Part shown: piece by piece, positions 59,145 through 64,000 of the stretch
How the letters are laid out: each line of letters begins with the position of its first letter
Position numbering within the stretch: the stretch's first letter is position 1
Assembly: GCF_019049325.1 (NCBI RefSeq)
Contig: NZ_JAGMUO010000130.1
Span: forward strand, 107,123 to 171,122
Direction: 5' to 3'
From: Streptomyces sp. AC512_CC834
GTDB lineage: Bacteria > Actinomycetota > Actinomycetes > Streptomycetales > Streptomycetaceae
DNA length: 64,000 nucleotides
The notes under the pieces: generated by a model
What the model saw: only the letters and a program-made list of their open reading frames with translations
Told to the model about the DNA's origin: nothing
The model's database searches: none
Position numbers and translations under genes: made by a program

Positions 59145-59762
59145 ATGGCCCACACACGCATGTACACCCTCGACCCCGCCCTCTCCCGCACCGAACCGCT
59201 CGGACACGGACTGCGCCTGCGCGCCTGGGACGCCGGCTCGGACGCCGACGCGCAGACGTGGCTGCGCGGCCACCTCGACCCCGATTTCCAGCGCTGGAAC
59301 ACGCCGCTCAAGCTCTGGACCGACCTCGCCGGGGCCCGCGAGTCGCTGCGCGCACGGGCGCGGGACGCGGCGGACGGCAGGTCGGCGTCGTTCCGGATCA
59401 CGGACGACGGGAGCGGTACGACGCTGGGGGGCATCGGCGTCCACGAGATCAGCCGGCAGATGAAAGTGGCCCGGGTCGGCTACTGGGTGCTCCCCGAGGC
59501 CCGGGGCCGGGGCGTCGCCACCCGCGCCCTGCTCCTCGCCTCCCGCTGGGCCTTCGCGGAGATCGGCCTCCACCGCCTGGAACTGGGCCACGCGGTGGGG
59601 CACGACGCCTCCTGCCGCATCGCCGAGAGGAGCGGCTACGTCGCCGAGGGAACCCTGCGCGAGGCGATGTTCGAGGCCGGCCGCCACGACGCGTTCCGGG
59701 ACGTACACCTGCACGCACGCCTGACGACGGACGAGGAGCCGCCGGTCGTGGGCCGCCGGTGA
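59145..59762 (+). CDS. GNAT-family N-acetyltransferase (RimJ/RimL type)
   Basis: A 205-residue acetyltransferase. VARVGYWVLPEARGRGVATRALLLAS is motif A (R-G-R-G-V/A), split here as VGYWVLPEARGRGVA and TRALLLA. Other family parts are WAFAEIGLHRLELGHAVGH and SCRIAERSGYVAEGTLREA. The group acetylates N-termini or small amines. ATG 59145 was preferred to a TTG 12 bases upstream. It is followed by a repeat-rich spacer. Confidence 0.88.
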   Translation: MAHTRMYTLDPALSRTEPLGHGLRLRAWDAGSDADAQTWLRGHLDPDFQRWNTPLKLWTDLAGARESLRARARDAADGRSASFRITDDGSGTTLGGIGVHEISRQMKVARVGYWVLPEARGRGVATRALLLASRWAFAEIGLHRLELGHAVGHDASCRIAERSGYVAEGTLREAMFEAGRHDAFRDVHLHARLTTDEEPPVVGRR

Positions 59763-59773
59763 GGCGACGGCTC

Positions 59774-60124
59774 CGGGCCCAGGGTGCGGCGGTGGGCGTG
59801 GGCCCAGGGTGAGGCGGCGCCGGGGCACGGTGCGGCGGCGGGCGTGGGCCCAGGGTGAGGCGGTGGGCGTGGGCCCACGCCGGGGCGGCGGCCTCCGGTC
59901 CACGGGGAGGCGGCGGCTCAGGGGCTCGGTGAGGTGACGGGCGCGACACATGGTGAGGCGACGGGCCCGGCAGGCGAGCGGGCGGCAGCCGCTCAAGGCA
60001 GCGGCAGCGGGCGGTCGCCCTTCACGACGTCCGTGGTGGGCGGCAGCCGTTCACGGCAGTCGCCGCGAACGACAGCGGTCGCGGTCGGTCGCCGTTCACG
60101 GCAGCCGCAGCGGGCGGCTGTCGT
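59774..60124. repeat. Two short-repeat arrays in the GNAT-PNPOx gap
   Basis: From 59774 to about 59880 GGGCCCAGGGTGAGGCGG-like units of roughly 24-48 bases recur. From about 59990 to 60124 shorter units based on GTTCACGGCAG recur on both halves. The 362-base gap has no supported gene. Confidence 0.65.
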
Positions 60125-60796
60125 TCACGGCCACAGCAGCCGGGTCTGCCAGTCGTCGTCGGGCTCCGTGCGCCGGTAGGACAGGCGTACGTGGCGTCGG
60201 CGGGTGTCTCCCTGGAAGAACTCCACCTCGTCCGGGCGCAGCCGGTACAGCGTCCAGGACGGGACCGGCGCGTCCGGTTCCCGCCCGGCCCGTTCCCAGG
60301 CCGCCTCGGAGGCGCGGGCCAGCTCGTCCGTCGAGCCCAGCTCCGAGCTCTGCCGGCCGGTGAGCGCGGCGGCCAGGGCGCCGGCCGACCGCGCGTGCAG
60401 GTCGGCCCGCGCCTCCTGGGCCGGGGCGACGGCGACCGGTCCGCGCAGCCGCACCTGGCGGCCGAGTACCGGCCAGTAGAAGACGAGCGCGGCGTACGGC
60501 CGGGCGGCGAGATGGCGGCCCTTGCGGCTGTCGGCGTGGGTGGCGAAGGCCCAGCCGTCCGCGTCCGCGCCGTGCAGCATCACGATGCGCGCGTCCGGCA
60601 GGCCCTCGGCGTCCGCGGTCGCCAGCGACACCGTGTGCGGCTCGCTCTGCCCGGCCGCGACCGCCTCGGCGAACCACCGGGTGAACAGGTCCAGCGGGTC
60701 GCCCGGCGCGGTGGCCGGGTCGAGGGGCGGCAGTTCGGTGACCGCGGGATCCCACACCCGCAGCGACCTCAGCAGCTCTTGAAGATCGGTTCCCAT
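60125..60796 (-). CDS. Pyridoxine/pyridoxamine phosphate oxidase-like flavoprotein
   Basis: A 223-residue split-barrel flavoprotein. PHTVSLATADAEGLPDARIV, VMLHGADADGWAFATHADSR and FYWPVLGRQVRLRGPVAVAP match PdxH, as does the end VEFFQGDTRRRHVRLSYRR. It is smaller in its core matches than the pdxH product at 23.4 kb and may act on a different substrate, like PhzG-type relatives. It is transcribed alone or with the next small flavoprotein gene upstream. Confidence 0.85.
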   Translation of the reverse strand: MGTDLQELLRSLRVWDPAVTELPPLDPATAPGDPLDLFTRWFAEAVAAGQSEPHTVSLATADAEGLPDARIVMLHGADADGWAFATHADSRKGRHLAARPYAALVFYWPVLGRQVRLRGPVAVAPAQEARADLHARSAGALAAALTGRQSSELGSTDELARASEAAWERAGREPDAPVPSWTLYRLRPDEVEFFQGDTRRRHVRLSYRRTEPDDDWQTRLLWP

Positions 60797-60831
60797 GCCC
60801 CGATTGTCGTACCGTCAGGGGTGCCGGGACG

Positions 60832-61257
60832 TCACACGGAGCCCAGGTCCGAGGAGACCCAGCGCTCGGGTCGCATCCGGACGATGACCTGGTCGCCGTG
60901 GTTCGCCGTGGCGAAGGCGATGTATCCGTCGACCTTCTCGGCGGGGAGATAGCGCGCGGAGAGCTCCCGCAGGTGTTCCTCGGTCGCGGTGACCGTCTCG
61001 ACGACCGGCCCTTCCACCGACACGTAGCGGATGGTGGGCTCCAGCCGGTCGACCATCAGCGAGAACCGGCCTGCCTTCTGGATCAGCGTGTTCTTGCGGC
61101 TGTCGAGGCCGGTCATGATCCAGACGTCGCCGCCGGGCTCGTACTGGTACCAGATCGGCACGGTCAGCGGGGCGCGGCCCGTTCCCGCGTCGACCGCGAG
61201 CGCGGCGATGTACGGCTCGGCCAGGAACGTCTCACGCTCTTCGCGGGTCAGGGCCAT
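60832..61257 (-). CDS. Pyridoxamine 5'-phosphate oxidase-family split-barrel protein
   Basis: A 141-residue single split-barrel protein. YIAALAVDAGTGRAPLTVPI, WYQYEPGGDVWIMTG and RFSLMVDRLEPTIRYVSVEG fit flavin- or F420-binding reductase-like proteins of the PNPOx-like clan. The cofactor is not decided by residues seen. Gap to the previous gene is 35 bases and both point the same way, so an operon is possible. Confidence 0.85.
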   Translation of the reverse strand: MALTREERETFLAEPYIAALAVDAGTGRAPLTVPIWYQYEPGGDVWIMTGLDSRKNTLIQKAGRFSLMVDRLEPTIRYVSVEGPVVETVTATEEHLRELSARYLPAEKVDGYIAFATANHGDQVIVRMRPERWVSSDLGSV

Positions 61258-61289
61258 GGCGGTCTCCTCCGGCGAGTACGGGCACAGGT

Positions 61290-61478
61290 GCTGAACACAA
61301 CATCGGCCGGGCGGGCGGCTGTTCCCCGTTCGCGGCCACCGCGTGGCTGAACTTCGAGGCGCTGGACGTCGTGTCGTCGCGGCCGGCGGGCCGGGACACG
61401 GTCGCCGAGTTCGAGCGGGCGGTCTGCGGGGTGGCGAAGGGGCTGGACGTACGGCGGGCCAGGGCGCGGCCCGGATGA
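61290..61478 (+). other. Possible orphan 3' gene fragment
   Basis: A frame ending in TGA at 61478 (SPFAATAWLNFEALDVVSSR and TVAEFERAVCGVAKGLDVRR) has Streptomyces-like codon use but no start codon context and no recognised family. It may be the tail of a lost gene. It lies between two minus-strand genes. Confidence 0.3.
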
Positions 61479-61497
61479 CAGGCTGCGGCGCGGGATA

Positions 61498-62145
61498 CTA
61501 CTTGGTGGGCTTCTTTCCGGTAATGCCCAGATACATCAACAGGGCCAGATTGGGCTTGAGTTCGGCCTGCTTCACGCCCCACGAGGAGAACCCCTTCTGG
61601 TGCGAGGCGGCGGCCGCGAGCATGACGACCAGTGAACCGGCGATCGCCGCGGGGTTCACGTCCTTGTCGACCTTGCCCTTGGCCTGAAGATCGGCGACGG
61701 AATCCGCGAGTGCGGAATTCACCGAGTTGAGGATCTTCATGCGGATCTTGGAGAACCGCTTGTCACCCTCCGCCGCGCCGAGATCCACCACGCGCAGAAT
61801 CGCGTCGTTCTTGCGCCAGAACTCCATGAATCCGTCGACGAGTTCCTGTGCCGTCTGCCAGCCGGCCTTGCCGACCCACGAGCGGCCCGCCGTCAGTTCG
61901 GCCAGCGTGGAACTCTCGGCGGCCATACGTTCGGCGATCTCCAGGACGGCGCCCTCGACGTCCGGGAAGTACTGGTAGAAGGTCGCGGGCGACGTGCCCG
62001 CCCTGCGGGCGACATCGATGACTTTGACATCGCGATAGGGGGAGGAGCTGAGCATTTCGCTGAGGCAGTCGAGCAGTTTCTGCCGGGTCGCCTGCCCACG
62101 TCGACCGGCCACGCGGCCGTCGACGGTACGCACTTGTCCTGTCAT
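61498..62145 (-). CDS. TetR-family regulator
   Basis: A 215-residue TetR protein. RGQATRQKLLDCLSEMLSSS and VKVIDVARRAGTSPATFYQYF form the DNA-binding part, then PDVEGAVLEIAERMAAESS. The C-terminal domain ends in a lysine-rich tail (GITGKKPTK). Its G+C content is slightly lower than that of its neighbours and it is transcribed alone. Ligand and targets unknown. Confidence 0.9.
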   Translation of the reverse strand: MTGQVRTVDGRVAGRRGQATRQKLLDCLSEMLSSSPYRDVKVIDVARRAGTSPATFYQYFPDVEGAVLEIAERMAAESSTLAELTAGRSWVGKAGWQTAQELVDGFMEFWRKNDAILRVVDLGAAEGDKRFSKIRMKILNSVNSALADSVADLQAKGKVDKDVNPAAIAGSLVVMLAAAASHQKGFSSWGVKQAELKPNLALLMYLGITGKKPTK

Positions 62146-62267
62146 GCCGTCAGCTTACCGACGGGTGATCCGAGCGCGATTCGGCCGACTGCAAATGGGG
62201 TGCGAGGGCGAAGAGAGGCTGGTGTGCCTGGTCTGCGTGGTGCGGGTGGCGCGGATACTTTGACGGC

Positions 62268-63047
62268 ATGGCCGAAAACGGGGCATCCGAGAAAAGGGCG
62301 TCAGCCCGTCCGTCCACCAGTCGGGAGGGCGACCCCTGCTGGGTCGACGCACAACTCTCCGACCTCGCGGCGGGCAGACGCTTCTACGGCGAGCTGTTCG
62401 GCTGGACTTTCCGAGAGGCGGGAGAGGCGGGAGAGGCGCGGGAGACGGCCGGAGCGGAGTCCGTACGCGCATACCTGGACGGTGAGCCGGTCGCCGAGCT
62501 GGTCCGCAAGACGGACGGCCGGATGCCCACCGTGTGGTCCGTGTACTTCCACACCCCGGACGCCGCCGCGCTGGCGGGACGGATCAGGGCGGGCGGCGGC
62601 CAGATCCTCACCCCGCCCCACCCGGTGGACGACCTGGGCACCGCCGCCCTCGCCGCCGACCCCGAGGGCGCCGTCTTCGGGCTCTGGCAGCCGGGCCGCC
62701 GTACTGGCTTCGGACGCCGGCGCGAGCCGGGCACCTTCGCCTGGGCCGAGCTGTACACCCGGGACACGGAGGCGGCCAACGCCTTCTACGGCGACCTGTT
62801 CCACGACGCGCTCTTCGGCCCGGACGCCTCGCCCGACTTCGGCCGCGCCCCGGTCCTGGACGTGTTCCCCGCCGAGATGCCGCCGCACTTCCTCGCCCAC
62901 TTCCGGGTCGAGGACGTCGAGGCCGCGCTCGCCGCGGTGACCGGGCTCGGCGGGCGGGTGCGGGTGCCGCCCTTCGAGACGTCGTACGGGCGGGTGGCCG
63001 TGGTCTCGGACGACCAGGGGGCGCAGTTCGCACTTCTGCGACGTTGA
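62268..63047 (+). CDS. Two-domain VOC (glyoxalase-fold) protein
   Basis: A 259-residue protein with two vicinal-oxygen-chelate modules. The first is near 22-140 (PCWVDAQLSDLAAGRRFYGELFGW, WSVYFHTPDAAALAGRIRAG), the second near 145-259 (GTFAWAELYTRDTEAANAFYG, HFRVEDVEAALAAVTGLGG). The metal-ligand pattern is incomplete, as in bleomycin-resistance-like relatives (CFP-30B type). Substrate is unknown. Confidence 0.88.
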   Translation: MAENGASEKRASARPSTSREGDPCWVDAQLSDLAAGRRFYGELFGWTFREAGEAGEARETAGAESVRAYLDGEPVAELVRKTDGRMPTVWSVYFHTPDAAALAGRIRAGGGQILTPPHPVDDLGTAALAADPEGAVFGLWQPGRRTGFGRRREPGTFAWAELYTRDTEAANAFYGDLFHDALFGPDASPDFGRAPVLDVFPAEMPPHFLAHFRVEDVEAALAAVTGLGGRVRVPPFETSYGRVAVVSDDQGAQFALLRR

Positions 63048-63254
63048 AGACGCTGAACGGGACCGGGAGGAGCACGAGCGCCGCCCTTTGCCCGGGATCG
63101 GGTGAGACACCCCGATTGTCCCCAGGTTCGCCACCAGCGCCTCGGACAGGAAGAATCGGGGTGCGTGGCGCCACGGACGTGCGGTGGTGAGACGCTGCAC
63201 TTCGGTCGCGTACATATGTGGGTGGCGCGGCTCGTACGGGGAGGTGGCAGGCAA

Positions 63255-64000
63255 GTGGTGGATCAGCTTACGCAGCACGATCCGCGGCGGATCGGGCCGT
63301 TCGAGGTGCTGGGGCGGCTCGGCGCCGGCGGCATGGGGCTGGTCTATCTCGCGCGCTCGGCGTCCGGGCGGCGCGTGGCGATCAAGACGGTGCGCACGGA
63401 GCTGGCGGAGGACCAGCTCTTCCGCGTCCGCTTCACCCGCGAGGTGGAGGCGGCCCGCGCGGTCTCGGGCTTCTACACGGCGGCCGTGGTCGACGCCGAC
63501 CCGCGCGCCGCGGTGCCGTGGCTGGCCACGGCCTACGTACCCGCCCCCTCCCTCGAGGAGATAGTGAACGAGTGCGGGCCGATGCCGGCCCAGGCGGTGC
63601 GCTGGCTGGCGGCGGGCGTCGCGGAGGCGCTGCAGTCGATCCACGGCGCCGGACTCGTCCACCGCGACCTCAAGCCGTCCAACGTCCTCGTCGTCGAGGA
63701 CGGCCCCCGGGTGATCGACTTCGGCATCGCGTCCGGCGTGTCGAACACCCGTCTGACGATGACCAACGTCGCCGTCGGCACCCCCGCCTACATGTCCCCG
63801 GAGCAGGCCAAGGACTCCCGCAGCGTCACCGGCGCCAGCGACGTGTTCTCGCTCGGCTCCATGCTGGTCTTCGCCGCCACCGGACACCCGCCCTTCCACG
63901 GGGCCAACCCGGTCGAGACCGTCTTCATGCTGCTGCGCGAGGGCCCCGACCTCGAAGGCCTCCCCGACGAGCTGCGCCCGCTCATCGAGTCCTGTATGCA
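63255..64000 (+). CDS. Ser/Thr protein kinase (5' part, runs off the window)
   Basis: The first 248 residues of a Hanks-type kinase, open at the right edge. Glycine loop [15 protein letters not shown], catalytic lysine in [30 protein letters not shown]-like YMSPEQAKD and [20 protein letters not shown]. The start may be either of two adjacent GTGs (63255 or 63258) after GGGGAGG. It shares DADP-x4-PWLATAYVP with the kinase at 11.1 kb, which marks one subfamily. Probable later linker, membrane helix and sensor lie outside. Confidence 0.88.
   Translation, partial: MVDQLTQHDPRRIGPFEVLGRLGAGGMGLVYLARSASGRRVAIKTVRTELAEDQLFRVRFTREVEAARAVSGFYTAAVVDADPRAAVPWLATAYVPAPSLEEIVNECGPMPAQAVRWLAAGVAEALQSIHGAGLVHRDLKPSNVLVVEDGPRVIDFGIASGVSNTRLTMTNVAVGTPAYMSPEQAKDSRSVTGASDVFSLGSMLVFAATGHPPFHGANPVETVFMLLREGPDLEGLPDELRPLIESCM

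Overview
The window is high-GC DNA with GTG and TTG starts, four-base start/stop overlaps and Tat and lipoprotein exports. It also carries bldA-type rare TTA codon use and families typical of Streptomyces: a WhiJ-type XRE/DUF397/ATPase module, a DmdR1-type DtxR repressor, mycothiol-linked DinB/MDMPI proteins and membrane Ser/Thr kinases. Gene order across much of it resembles a chromosomal core segment of S. coelicolor as I remember it (pdxH, citrate synthase-like gene, SIS protein next to dmdR1, purU). No tRNA, rRNA, CRISPR array or replication origin was seen.

Layout. 1-12.9 kb: the 3' end of an FAD/Fe-S oxidase, a secreted PAF-acetylhydrolase-like lipase and a lipoprotein. Then a GntR gene divergent from two tiny genes across a repeat-rich operator, a methyltransferase, an FG-GAP protein, small enzymes (RibD-like, DinB, NUDIX), an EamA exporter, a MarR pair and a membrane Ser/Thr kinase. 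13.0-23.4 kb: one compact operon for CoA-dependent breakdown of a carboxylic acid (mycothiol/DinB-type protein, AtuA, acyl-CoA carboxylase beta and alpha, acyl-CoA dehydrogenase, CoA ligase, enoyl-CoA hydratase, TetR). Its AtuA-carboxylase junction is a tandem duplication of the translational-coupling site. 23.4-25.8 kb: pdxH divergent from a citrate synthase-like gene, followed by structured RNA/DNA elements and a candidate 12-codon gene with its own promoter and terminator.

25.8-31.7 kb is an accessory, decayed island. It holds a 5'-truncated MATE transporter, an internally deleted IS110 remnant, a frameshifted DinB pseudogene, a DUF1062 gene and two degenerate IS5-type transposases that bracket an intact WhiJ-like regulatory module. 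31.7-44.7 kb returns to ordinary genes: a GT2 glycosyltransferase, a RidA-GNAT fusion, a PAS/PAS/GAF protein, SIS protein, dmdR1, an alpha/beta hydrolase lacking its nucleophile serine, an ABC-2 exporter, a primase/polymerase-domain protein and a TPR-type regulator.

44.9-64 kb: a repetitive membrane protein, a substrate-binding lipoprotein, purU, and an ECF sigma factor with a zinc-finger/MDMPI anti-sigma factor. Next come a STAS anti-anti-sigma factor, an EF-hand protein, an RsbW-like ATPase, a GlxA-type regulator divergent from an MFS transporter, a flavin monooxygenase, a GNAT enzyme, two split-barrel flavoproteins, a TetR regulator, a two-domain VOC protein and the start of a second Ser/Thr kinase. 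Regulatory and signalling genes are abundant (two kinases, two RsbW-like ATPases, STAS, ECF/anti-sigma, GntR, MarR, two TetR, XRE, DtxR, AraC/GlxA, TPR).
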